From assembly GCA_036924285.1 (NCBI GenBank), contig JAYKYS010000014.1, positions 3,286,001-3,350,000 of the forward strand: a stretch of DNA of 64,000 bases, given 5' to 3'. The notes under the pieces were generated by a model that made no database searches, was not told the DNA's origin, and was given only the letters and a program-made list of their open reading frames with translations. Position 1 is the first letter of the stretch, and each line of letters opens with the position of its first letter. Position numbers and translations under genes: made by a program. Positions 21,181 to 34,100 of the stretch are shown here, piece after piece. The stretch is from Asterella californica. Its lineage: Eukaryota > Streptophyta > Marchantiopsida > Marchantiales > Aytoniaceae.

Positions 21181-22871
21181 AATAAAGTCCTCATTAACTT
21201 CTAGATTCTTAGCCTCCCGCATATATACTCTAAAGAGCGCGTTCTTATTTCCTTGCCTTATGGGTTATGCTGAGATTTTCTCGTGTCTCCATAATCACCT
21301 AACATTTAATGTTTAGATATTAAGATTTCTTTTTTCAACTTAGTATATAAATTTTACTTAACATTTAAATTTTTTTAGATAACAACAAACGAGTAACAGT
21401 TTCCCAGAATTTCATGTTGCATGCATGTTTATTTGGTTGGTTTCGTGAGATGTTATTATTTTGCATTTCATCAGATGACTTGGAAATTCACCTCTGCTAT
21501 ATTGGTGACAGTTTCCAATATGATCTGATTTGCACATGAGAGTACAATGTACACTACCTAGAACACTTGTAATTATCGGTAATACAATATTTGACATTCC
21601 AACACAATCTCGACTTATATCCCAAATGCGTGAGTTTTATCAGTGAATTTTGCTCTTCAATGTGAATGACCTTTTATTCAACGTGAAAGTTATGTAGTAT
21701 TTACTTTCACTTGTCACTTGCTGTATCATTTGCTGGATAAAATTCTAGATGTTTACATCAAAATATCTAACGATCGGTTTACAGTGATGATATTTTATGA
21801 CTTTCATTTGTGACTATCCTAAAAAATACTTATATGGAAACGAACTTCGAGTTTGAAGGCATGAACAACATTTCTTTTCGCGTCTTCATTTTGTAGACTA
21901 TTATTCAAAATAAAAGATGTGGAACCATTGAGAATGTAAAGATGAGTTGTGAATAATAATATCATGAATAGAAAAGTTGAATATTCATATCTCCAACAAT
22001 CATCTCAGTATCATAGAACGATAAAATATGCGATGAATAGTTCGTGTTATAGACCGACTTTTAGATAAAATATTTTGAATTTTGCAGAAACCCCAAACCC
22101 TACAACTTAATGGTCAGCTTGTACATACATCCTAGCAGTGAACACTTTAAAGTTTTAAATTCTGAGTAAACCCCAAACCCGACAGCTTAGTGGTCAGCTT
22201 GTACATACATCCTAGCAATGAACATTTTAGAGAATTGGGAAACCTAATGCATGCGTGCATGATCTCAATGGATCACTTTGAGCTTGCTTTACGTAAAAAA
22301 TTAAGATAAATAGTAAAAAGATGAATTGGATTGAGTGATTTGTGAAAATAAAAAGTAGAGAGAAGAAACTGATTTGTCCAAGTTATATACGAGCAATAGT
22401 TACATCTTCTAGATTGGTCCATACTTCAAATTTACTGTATTCAGATCCATCTACATCATAACATCTAGTTCTTTGAGAAATTAGAGACAATATGAAGTTT
22501 CATTGGATGATTTTGTGATATGATAAAAATTGACTATCATAGAATTTTTTGTATCAATTTTTGCTGATCTATGACCTAATGTCATTGTGTTCTTCATGAC
22601 AAAAAAGTCAAACTCGTCATTCTTGATGTCATCGCAATCGATGAATCTTGATCGACAATTAGGAAAAGACTATATGAGAATTGTTATCGATTGAGTTGTA
22701 AGTAAAATTAAATTTATATTATGTTTTAGTTTCTTATGACATAATTTCTCATCCTTCTTTGCAAAAAGAACTCCAAATTGTTTGTGTTGAACATGTCATT
22801 GGGATCGAATTTGTCACATTTACATGTAAGAAAAGATGATTCATGGATTAAGTTTTTATAAGATTAGTTGT
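21181..22871. other. AT-rich non-coding stretch with an 80-bp tandem duplication
   Basis: No open frame of note. Positions 22088-22167 and 22168-22247 are two copies of an 80-base unit sharing aaaccccaaaccc and tggtcagcttgtacatacat. The rest is AT-rich with no recognisable element. Confidence 0.6.
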
Positions 22872-23992
22872 GAATTTTTTCGCACACCTATCGTCTGGTT
22901 GCGTCAGCGGAAGCTCTTGCTTAGTAGATGACGAAATTCACAACGCTAACTTGCAAATCACAATCTCACGTTAGCGTTCATGCACCACTTATTTAACTTT
23001 GTTTGGTCCAGATCGGAGTCCGACCATCTCCTTAATCATCAAGCTCAACATTCCTTAAGTCCCGACCTAGACCGAGTTAGGTCGGTCTCAAAAACATGAG
23101 CAAGTCACAACATGACTTTGGGCGGACTTCTCATAAAGTCCAAGTTTCTAAACGGTGTCTCCAGTGCAATTAGCGGTCCAATCGCACGTGATGTCCGTCT
23201 AGGGCTCGGCTCCCAAATGGTGGTCTAACCTGCCGTCTCGTTCCTTAGTCTTGCCCCTGTCCTTAGATTATTCCTAAGTCTAGACGTCCAAGTCTAGACT
23301 GGAACGCGTCTTGGTACTGACCCAACCATCACCTCATACCCCTAGAGTCCGTCGGCCGAACCCTGAGGTAGAGTGACTCCTCCTGGGCCACCGAGGCATC
23401 GAGCCCCCTCATAAATACTTCTGGGGATCGACGGCCTCGCCCTCCTCTTTAGTCCTTGAAATTATACCACAACCTGATCACGAGATCAGTCATAATTCTC
23501 AACTCAAAGATCAGTTCGAAAAGTTATGCATATCACTGGAAAGCGCTCGTCGAGACCTTTCCAATGATATCGTAGAGCTCTGTCCATGATCTAAAACGTC
23601 GTTGGAGCTCCAACACTTAACCGTTTTCCAAAAACTTGTGATCCACACTTAGACTTGAACCCTGTGGTTCGGACCAACGTTCGAATCACGGTGTGTATTT
23701 GTTAGACTCACGTCTCGATCTCGCGTCTCAGATCCACGTCTCAGACTTTTGTATCAATCTGTTTCCAGACTTGCCTCCTTAGATCAACGTTCGTCTTGGG
23801 TGGTCTTGGGATAGGTCATTATATCTTAACCCAATCTTTCAACTTTGATTAAGAGAATCACCTAGAATTCATCTGATGTAGACTTCTCGGCCAAGTCGTT
23901 CAGTCCTACTCGCAACGTTCACAACCTAACACAAGTTCACTAGGGTTCTGTTGTTCGCGTCTGCGTCCGACTTGGAGATTGAAAGTCGCGAC
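22872..23992 (+). mobile_element. Probable solo LTR (about 1.1 kb)
   Basis: A block clearly richer in GC than its surroundings starts tgtgaattttttcgcac and ends gaaagtcgcgaca, so it has TG...CA ends. It contains a TATA-like cataaatact near 23410 followed by pyrimidine-rich sequence, as in plant LTR promoters. No open frame of note is present. I found no clean 5-bp target duplication and no second copy in the window, so the call rests on base composition, termini and promoter layout only. Confidence 0.4.
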
Positions 23993-25501
23993 AAGAATGA
24001 AGTTGAGAAGTAAAAAACTAATTATTTCATTTGATTTACCAAGAAAAAAATATGAATCTCATATCATGTAATCTTCTTTATTCGTGTTCGAAGTGCAAAA
24101 AGATGATTTTGAAAGGTTCCACCACCTACGATTGAAAATAAGAGATACCCTGGTTATTAAAGTTGAATATGAAAGTTCTATGAACCAACAAAGTCAAAAA
24201 AATTTCCTTTAACTACTATAAGACCTTTTTATTAATAATTGTATTTGATTCCTTTGCAACTACAGGTGTATAAATAACTGAGCTCTAGTTTCAGATTTTC
24301 AACACACTATAATTTCATATGAAATTTTGCTTTAAATGCCCTTAAATCACAAATAGAATTGTCTAGAACTTTGCTTTGATTTCATAAACTTAAGGGTACC
24401 TCCATCCTTGTCTCTCTTTGACTATATTTATGATTTTCCACAAATACTAATGAAAACTTAAAATTACAACTTTTCACAAATCTACCGTTAGAAAAGACCA
24501 AACTAATATTCGCTCACATCTTGAAAAGGCTAAAACGAGTCCATTTCTAATTTTTATTGAACCGAGTTCATTCGTAATTTTCTCCACAGACGTCTAATTT
24601 AACACCTAATCTTTTCGATAAAGGTTAAGTATTATATTAAACTGTGTGTACTTGAATGTGTTAATGAGTATGATTTTTAAATCTTTGTACCTTCTAAAGT
24701 ACAAAGATTAAAAAAACTTTGTAATTAAAGTAATTATCTAGTCTATCCAGGACTTTTGTTTTATTTTCTCTCTTCTTATTTCCAGGCATGAGTTAACAAA
24801 TAACTTTTATAAATTTTTTAAATTTATATATATATTTAATATATATATATATTTAATATATATATATTTTTTCTCAATAATAATAAAAAACAATAGACAA
24901 ATTTAGTGATGGAAAATATTTTGTATATATATTTTCTCAATAATAAAATAAAACAAAAGGTAAATTTTGTGATGGTTGAAGAATTTAAAACTTGTATTTT
25001 TGGCTGTCCCAAGATCTGCTTATCCCCTTCCGCTTTTTCCCCAGAAGTATGCTTTGGATCTATATATTCATCGCTGTCGAGAAACAATTATGGTTCAATT
25101 TTTGTTCTAGTTTTCACTCGTAAGAAAAAACCTACTCAGCGGAGATCTTGTCGCGCGTAAACAGCTGTCACTACGGTACTGCAACCAAAAAGCATTACAG
25201 ATATATTCCATCGATGCTATCTATATTTAAAGTGTAGAACGACCATAAAATGGGTCCCCGAACGGATTCTGTCAGATACTTGCGCACTTTGCCAACATTT
25301 GGAAGTCGTGTGGGGAAAATTCGGACGGCAGTCGAACCAGAAACTCATGGCAGAAAAGCAGATGCGTCCAAGTAAATTCAGTGCATACCTCCGTGGGTAG
25401 TTCTATAAATTTACGGCTCGTTAATTTAAGGCCACAGACAATGTTTTAGAACTCCACTACTTCAAGGCCGCACCTCACTTTCATCGTTTAGCCCTCCTGA
25501 T
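23993..25501. other. AT-rich non-coding stretch with AT microsatellite
   Basis: At about 24820-24870 runs of (AT)n are separated by ttta, giving a short AT-only array. The ORFs covering it on both strands are low-complexity artefacts. After 25150 the base composition returns to the gene-region level without a recognisable gene. Confidence 0.6.
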
Positions 25502-26554
25502 GTGCCGTGTATTTATGGGCACGAGATTCGACATTTCAATATTCTTTCACACAAGGGTAGGTCATTCCCAGTGGCCCACGGGATTCTCTCGTTCAACGTT
25601 GCTCGAAGGTCATTCCGAAACTCCTCTTCGGAAGTGGATTTGTGTACATGCTCCCTCCGGAGCCAAGTAAACGCACAATTCGAATGGATCGTTCCAAGTC
25701 TAGGTCAGTTAGCACGGACACTGCCTAGATACCGATATGAGCGCTTCAAACTAATGAAGAAGAGTTATGGAGGCGATTAGCGACGCCTCCAGGAGCATCA
25801 GGAGTACTCAACCATGAGATTCCAAGCCTTTTCCGTCAATAGCTCTGTTAAACTTATTCACCCGACGCTGCAGTAGAGGCCGATACAAATACTGAACCAT
25901 CTGCATTTACTACCTACTTCCTGAATATACAGAGGCGCTTTCGCCGAGTATCTTCAAATGACGCAAAACAACTCAACTTTGTCATTCTCGGAGTCCTTAC
26001 GAAACAACTCCCTGGAAAGCAGAATCCACCGCATAGACTACCTACCACCTCATGCGCAACACTCTGATGATGTTGGCGACGAGTATGCCGAATGTGACGA
26101 GGCAAAGTTCAGAAGGAGATTAGAGCAAATGTTAGCGCGCGACTCATTGTGAGACTCATTCCTGGGGCACATGGTACAACTTGTAGTTGCTGTCTTGTAA
26201 ACACACTCACCACACCTTGCAAGAAAGCTTTTGAGTACGTGAACCCTAGCTGTCCAAGAAAGCTTTCCGTCCGTGGACAATAGAGGACAAGTGATCACAT
26301 GTACGAAGCTAAGATCCACCCTGAACATGGTAAAACATCCGAGAGAGACAGAGAAAGTCCTCATGGATGACGTTTGGGGAGAACCTTATCGTCGAATCTC
26401 CTTCCGGAACGGGGAAGCAAAATGGTACGCAGCTGCTTTCATGAAGCTCAACCTCCGAGATCCCAACAGCAACGCCGCCCAGCGCCGAGCCGGAAGAGTC
26501 CATTCTTCTACAAGCATCCTTTCGGATATTAAGCATGTTGGCACAATCTGCTAG
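25502..26554 (+). other. Cluster of three unassigned short ORFs
   Basis: Three plus-strand frames follow each other: 25502-25780 (92 codons), 25958-26152 (64 codons) and 26273-26554 (93 codons). The second (including DDVGDEYAECDEAKFRRRLE) and third (including DDVWGEPYRRISFRNGEAKW) have protein-like composition. I recognise no family, see no convincing splice junctions joining them, and antisense frames of similar length exist. They may be exons of an unknown gene, or chance. Confidence 0.2.
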
Positions 26555-28109
26555 AAGGCTTCCTACTGGAATTGCAACTTAACCAAAAACTCGCTTCAAG
26601 TTAAGATACAGGCCTCAACCATGAAATGCATCATCTAAAAGCATACAACTATGATGTTTACAAAACATTGAGCCGACACGAGCGAGATCCTATGAAGAAC
26701 CTACAAGATACGCTTAGACTTCCCTGAGTATCACTCACCAAAAGCATAGTACATCTTCAAGTCTATCATCTAAACGTGCGGCTGCTTCTAAATACGAATT
26801 GTTTCTTCCGAATTTCTCTCCCGTCCTGCCCTGACTGACCGCTATCCGATCACTAACGTCCACTGGTCTATTGGGTAAAACTGTAGATTCACCCCAGAAC
26901 CAGTCCTGCATGACGACCCTAATCTTCATCATCTTCTACGTGTTTCGTATCTACATCTCACTCAGAGACTTGTGTGTCATACAGTGCGGGCGGTCCCGAC
27001 CATGTCTGTGACAGGGTCAGGCACTCCTGCACCTTCAATGTACAGCGAGAGCTCCGGGACAACTACTGGTAACATGATGTACACAGTTCCATCCACATAT
27101 TTGATGCTAGGCAACAATTTTCTGTCAGAGACTCTACCATGCCTAACCCTTGCATTCCCAACACAACTGATCTCGTGTAGAAGTAGGTTTAAAGAAAATG
27201 TCTCCCAATACATACTATACCTCCTGAAAGAGAATCAGGGAATGTTCAAGAGTCAAAGCTTCAAAGACCATGACCTGTATCGCGCTTCTCAAACCTGCAA
27301 AACATAGTAAAGTAATACTATCCAGATCAGTACATCGTCATAACCCACAATGATTTGAGTACACTCGGACACCACCCTCCCCTAGACGCAATCACATGAC
27401 CGCAAGTCCAGCTGATCATCACCGGCCTATTCCAGGTTCACATGAAGAAGATAAGCCATCCAACAATGTTAAGTAACAGATTAACTGAGCAGTTCAAAAG
27501 GTGGGTTACTGTGACGGAAGAGATTGACACTAATGTCAAGTGAGTGAAGGTTTCTGGCTGAGGTGACATACTGGATCGATCAGTGGAATTAATTGCCTGT
27601 ACGATACACCACCCCTCAGCTCTTTCCCCCTAGACGAAAACAAAGGCTATTAACAGCAGTTCTCAACTCAACCTAGATGCGGTGAATGCAGATAACGGCT
27701 GTTGGCGTGAACATTAATGAAATTTTACCCAAACCTGCTGGACCCTTCTACCGTCGTTAAGGCGTTACCGTCAGTCATTACCAGTCAACTTAGGTTGCAA
27801 TCCTGTACCGTACACCGGATCAAAACTAACCGTTTCCTTCAATCAACATGATTGAAGTCTGGCCCCAAGAAAGCTAGCCCTCATGTTCCCAATGAACTGT
27901 CAACCAGTTAATCCTTCCGCACATGTGACACAGTGGAAGAAGGGGACCACGATTTTGAGTAGGTTGACCGGGAAACGTCAAAACAAACGGAGTCAAAAGA
28001 CCTACCCAAACTAAAGATGTAACCAGATTTTCACAACAATCATGTTCCGCATTCCAGTTAACTAAGCCATTTACATTATTCAACCGGTTGCAGACTTTAG
28101 CACAGTTGC
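26555..28109. other. Probable 3' flank of the Agenet-domain gene
   Basis: No frame matches a known family. The stretch lies downstream of the minus-strand stop at 28110 and may hold its 3' untranslated region. If the gtatgt at 28136-28131 is used as a donor, a short final exon could also lie here, but none was identified. Confidence 0.35.
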
Positions 28110-31100
28110 TTAAGGTAGATCAACTATAGAACATACCCTAGCAGACCTCATGTTCTGCGTAGAAGCTCCAGCTTTGGCCTTTTGCCGTGTTGTTGGTGTC
28201 CCAATCACTGGACTAGGAGTCTGCTCTTTATTATTTCTCAGTTTACGCCTATTAGGAGGTGTTTCCCCATTCTCCTTCAACTGGTTTTTCTTTCCCACCT
28301 CTTGACTCTGGAGTGAGTTTTGCTCATTTGCCGAACCAGTTGCAGGGGTTCTCCCCTTGCTAGGCTCTTTATCTGAGTTTACCGCATCTTGAGGTAATGA
28401 CCGAGTCCGCGTACAGACTGGAGTTGATACTTGGTTTGGTGTCGATACCTCAGACTCTGGACTTGCTAGCTTGGTCGCACCATCTTTCCTCTTCGGAGGA
28501 AGCTTTTGCCTTGGAGAGCTTCTGGTGTTGACTACCACAGGAGATGGCTGACTTTCCCCTTGAGAGGCTAAAGGCTTCCCCCTCCTGGTAGTCCTGGGGG
28601 AATCTTTCCCCTCTTCTGATGACTTTACCTCACTACTCGATTTCCCCCGTGTCTTTCGAGCCTGAGCTTTGGGACTTATACCCGACTTTTGGCGCTTGGA
28701 AGACTGATCTTCGTCCTGTGAGGAAGAGAACGGAAAAAGGGAGTCTGCTCAGTCGCTTGGTGGGACATCCATCATCATCTTCCAACACTTAACGGAAGAA
28801 AACACTTAAGACACCTACACACAAGAAGATCTAAACTCTTCGTCCTGGAGTATTCTGGGAACCTAAACGATATGATTAAATTCTCCAACCTTTTTCACAG
28901 GCTGCGTGCTACCGTGGGCGGTCCACTGCTCCCAGTTGCCATCCTTCCATACCAGCGATGGCCTCAAATTCTTGGATTTGACAGTTTGTGTGTCACCTTC
29001 ACCTGCGTGTATATCTCCCCAACTCAGAACATGACATAGAAACTCAAACTTCTCAACGAGTCTATGCGGAGAAGTTATGTACTCTATGACATGTTCATCC
29101 AATGACAGAATCTTATCTCAACAACAGTCGCACATAAACCGAAGCGTTCAGACGAGCCACTCCACACTGACCTGGAAAGTGGATCGTAACCTTGTTTTCG
29201 TCTTCGTCCACAGATTGAACGATTCCTTCCCACCAGCTGTGGAACAGGAGGTCAACGTTATCAGGCTTTCTACGCGCGTTTAGTTAATTCCAAAAGATTC
29301 AGGGTTACTTACGACGACAAACATATTCACAATCCCAGTTCTTACCAATCAACGAGCAAATAGAAGCGTCACCAAACCTCCTGTACACTCACTCAAAGCT
29401 TAATAGAGACGGTTCTAATTGTAGGATGAAGAAGGTTTACCCGTCCTGAACGAACGCATCTGCTCGATCTCCAACAGCCCATACCCTGTCCTTCGTAGCA
29501 GTTCTTCGCCTCTTCCGTTGCTTATCCTGCCTACCCTCTTCCCGGGCCATACCATCCGAAGTGATAAGCCGGATCCTGGGCCGACCCGGTTCGGGGCCCT
29601 CCATCTTACCCTCCAAAGGAAACCATTCTTTCAACTTCGTTTTACCTACAACATGGAAACCACAGAACACGATGAGGCTTGAGTGAGGTTCACAGATAAG
29701 ATACTCAAGACAACCAACGAAACATAGCTCGATGGACCACAACCATAACAAGGAAGTGAGCAACTACAGAGAACAGTGGGCTACTCGAGTTAACAAAGAA
29801 CGTTACCATCATCCGTAAGGATTTCGTCGTACTGGACATAGGCCTGTCCAGTCTTGACTTCGAGCACTTGGGCAGAAAACCATCCTCCTCTCAGACCCTC
29901 TTCATCGTTCATCACCTGGCAGGACAAAGGCAAGAGTACGTTGTGTTCAGTGGTGTATGCGAACGAAAGCACGGTTCAGATTTAAGCTCACACTGAAATC
30001 TTGGCTAGCAGAAGACTTATGTAAGCTCTTTCCGAAGGAACAATTTCGTGGTGATAGGCATACCGCACGAGAACTCTTCAATGCTTGTAACAGAAATATC
30101 AGCCGATTCCGAGGCAAAAGAAATGATGTGTAGGGCTGAAACTTAAAGAGGCGAGTACAAAGATACACAAGGTACCACGTGACATGTAGACTCTTGGAAA
30201 GATGACGAATTAAGCTACGAGTCTACTGCTCTCCAAAACAGCCAGCAACTAGAAAATGAGATCCGAGATTGAACGACTCTTATGGACCTCACCATCTACT
30301 TCAACAGGAACAACGAAGCAGTATCATCGTCCAGAACAGAACACAAAGGGGAACAAATATCGTCCAAATACAACCCGAGTCCAAGGAATGCTTGTTTCGG
30401 TCCAACCATCTGCATACATGGTGAAGAATGGTGACCATCTTCTCACTCCAACAGGAAAATCGACTCGGTGACCATTGTCCCGGACAGTAGGACAAAGGAA
30501 AAAATGAACCAACACGAGAGTTGCCCCTCTTCCAAATATTCTACAACTCGAGTCCGAGGAATGCTTGCTCGGTCCAACCATCTTCTTATACGACACGTCG
30601 GAAAGATGGTAGCGGGGCTAAGTGAAGTACATATATTCATCCGTCAAGAATGGCAGATTTCATCAAGGACCACTCTTTAGTACAGAGGTAGATACGGGGC
30701 CAAGTATATATATTCATACGTCGAGAATAGCAGATTTTATCCAGGACCACTCTCTAATACAGATGTAAATAAGGGGCCAAGTACATATATTCATACTTTG
30801 AGAATGGCAGATTTTATCAAGGACCACTCTCTAGTACACAGTTTAACACGGGGCCAAGTACATAGTAAGTAGCCAATAGGGCCGAATGTGCGCTAAGCTG
30901 TCACACGGAGTTAGCGAATTATTTGTAACCGAAAGGTGTGCCGATGGGAATGTGTATATATTGATACACGGGTAAAGCAGCTTTCAGAGAAAACAGTGAC
31001 TTCGCCCGCACATTAAAGGAACCCCAAAATAGTTTTGAACCCATGTAAGTACAAGGTGAGTAACGAAGAGTGGTAACATGTATGCTGACTTGGTTTGAGA

Positions 31101-34100
31101 AGTCAACGAATGAATATAACCGAAATGTGTAGGGTCAGCACATTTCCAAGATGGTACCCCTGGTGGCAGTAGGACAAAATAAAAGTATAAATGCGATGCG
31201 TAACGAGGCGAGCGAGAAAAACAACTAATATTGGTTATAATTGAGCCAGCAAAGGCAACAGCCAGAGTATCAAGCCAGAGGAAAGTAGAGGTTAGAAGCA
31301 AATCTCTCCCAACAAAGGTCACGGACACAGCTGTAGGTATTGAGTAGGTGTGCACTGAAACACCTAACAACCAACAGGTACACGCAGAGCATGCAGCAGA
31401 ACACACTCTTGCCACATGCACCTCAACCGGCTCCCTGACTTTATCAGTACCCAACAGGGAGGGTTGGCAATAGATGAGTAGGACAAGTGATCAAAGGGAA
31501 GTTGAGGACTTTCCCATATCAGCAGGGCCTTGTCGGTACAGGAGTTTCTGTTCAGTTTTCCAACTCAGCAGGCCAAAGATATTTACTGATACACGAGTAG
31601 GGAGCACAGGTAACCCCAAAATAGTTTTGAACCGACGTGAGTATAAGGTGAGTAACCAAGAGTGGTAACATGTTGAGACTTGGTTTGAGAAGTCAGCGAA
31701 TGAATGTAACCGAGGTCGGGCCAAGAGGAAATGTGTAGGGTCAGCACATTTCCAAGATGGTACCTCCTGGCGGCAGTGAGACAAATACAAGTATAAATGC
31801 GATGCCTACGACGTGAGCGAGAAGGCAACTATTATCGGTAATAATTGAGCCAGCAAGCGCAACAGCTAGAGTGTCAACCCAGAAGAAATTAGAGGTTAGA
31901 AGCTAATCTCCCAACAAAGGTCACGGACAGAGCTGTAGGTATTGAGTAGGTGTGCACTGAAACACCTAACTACCACAAGATATGCGCAGAGCATGCAACA
32001 GAACACACTCCCCTCGCATGCACCTCAACCTGCTCCCTGACTTCATCAGCACCCAACAGAGAGGGTTAAGCTGTAGATGAGTTGGAAGTTCAGAACAGAA
32101 AGAGCAGGAGTTAAACCGAACGATAGTGTATCAAGTGACGATCGTCGATGGCGAGCAAGAATGAGATAGCCAAGAACCCAACGAAGAGCCTTAAATTTGA
32201 AGAGCAAAGATTCATCGAGTGAAATGAGCTATCAGGCAGACCGAAGATATAAAGCATCGAAAGAGAAGAGAATAGAGGTAGAATATTTGCCGCAGGGTCA
32301 CTGATGCATACAGGCACTGAGTAGGTGTACACTCAGGAGCCTAATTACCATATAGATACACTCATATCATGCGGCGGAACACCCTCCCGTCACATGCACC
32401 TCAACCAGCTCTCTGACTTCATTAGCACCCAACAGAGAAGGTTAGGTTGTAGATGAGTAGGGGAAGCGATCGACCGAAGTTGAAGACTTTTCCGACTCAT
32501 CCGTGCCTGTTCGGCTCCGGGACATCTGAGGACAACTCCCAGTCTTTGTGCAGTGGTAAATCAGTGAGCTTGGCAAAGAGATAGCTGATATTATGATAAA
32601 CAATGGGCGAAGGCAATAATGAAAGAACATACAAGAGCAGCGTTGTCAGGGGGCAGTGTCTCACCTAAAATTCGCAGTATGTAGAACAGCAGAACCATGT
32701 TGTATATGGAAGTCTATACCCTCTATACCCACCTAGGATTAGTGAATTACGGCAGAGGGCGTGGATTCAGAGATTAACGATTTAACGCAAAATCAGTCAA
32801 GTATAGAAGTACTGATCAAAGCAGAAGTTATACGATGTGAATAATGTAGAATGGAAGTAAGAAGAAAAGACACGGATCTAACGTAATGCTTTTTCTATCG
32901 CCGAAAAAGGGCTGTTCAGAGGGCAAAGGAACCGAACAGAAATCTATGTTAACTGACTATAACTCTGCGTGTGGGCCAGTTTGATCTCCAGCTGACATTA
33001 TAACCTCGTAGGGACCAAGAAGTGGGGATACGATAATATCAAAAATCATGTGTTCTGGAGACTCAGCAACAGGAACTGGGAAGGAGAACAACGCGAGAGT
33101 GGTTTTATTGTCCAGCAAAGTATAACCCTTAGTTTAAGGCAAGGGGGTTACGTCGACTGGGTGTGATTATGTGTCAGTAGTTACGTTTCGTCCGGGAGAA
33201 TGGCAAAGAGAGAACGTCCTGAGATGAGGGAGGAAAGGTCAAAAGAGGTAAACTGAAGCAAAGTTTTGAAGGTGAAGGGCGTGTAGTCAAGGACAAACCA
33301 TAGCCTGTGTGGCAACAGAGTAGAAGGAACAGCATAGTTTGCATAGACAGAGAAATGAATCGTGCAGTGTATGCCCTGATTAGCTCCTTACTGCCTTTAG
33401 AAGCGTGAGTATGGAAGCGAAGGGCAATTTATACAGGTTGGTATCTATTCAGGTAGTATAAAGAAGGTTGTATGTAAGTAGACCACCCGTAATCGTGTCC
33501 CACTAGAAAGGAATATGAGTCACTCACCATCTACTGTAGACTTTCATGACATCATTATTAAGCTTTTAAACAGTAAAAGTACAATATCTTAACCGCCAGC
33601 TTACCTCGACCAATTACTCACTGAGCTGTCTCAGAAATATGAAAATACTACCAGAGCCAAATTAAGAGTGGTTACCAAGTAAAACGTGCTGGGTTAGGTA
33701 ACGTTAGTGTGAAGCTTTTAGTGCGTAACCACACTGATATTGCCATCGGTCTCGAGCTTTACCTCAACAAGAGATCCTTCTTCCAAATGTTGCCCGGCAT
33801 CAGCCGAATTTGAAGCTGACGCCATTGCCTGCTCCAACTGACGGCGGATAGGCTTCTCTGGAGACTGCTTGACCTGGAAATCCTCAGCCTTCTTCGGTGG
33901 TGCCTTTGCTGGTGATGCCTCACTGTCCAAGGCATCCTTTCCTTTCCTCCTAGCTCCTTTCTTCCAGGACTGCCTCACGTCTTTCGGCGTTTTAGCAGGC
34001 TGTTGTTCGGCAGCAACAGGTTCATCAATGCTTTTCGTACTGCCATCTCCCTTCCGAGGCCGGCCCCTCCTCTCGATATTCTTACTCTTCCGTTCCTCTT

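Larger units (their letters stand above)
29916..33762 (-). other. Repeat-filled 3.85-kb intron splitting the first Agenet module
   Basis: The intron is bounded by GAG|gtaaag at 33763/33762 and a ccag acceptor before 29915. The codons on each side join into one Agenet strand without a frame change. It holds a two-copy repeat (about 30350-30417 and 30525-30595), three tandem 77-bp R2 units and three copies of repeat R1. ORFs of up to 156 codons here lie inside R1 copies and are not exons. Confidence 0.7.

Noticed and set aside
24836..25087. Overlapping ORFs on both strands rich in Ile, Tyr and Lys
   Set aside because: They are products of the AT microsatellite and have no protein-like structure.
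30984..31454. 156-codon minus-strand ORF, with a similar 161-codon one at 41245-41730
   Set aside because: Both lie in copies of repeat R1. The frame is broken in copy B, and no domain is recognisable.
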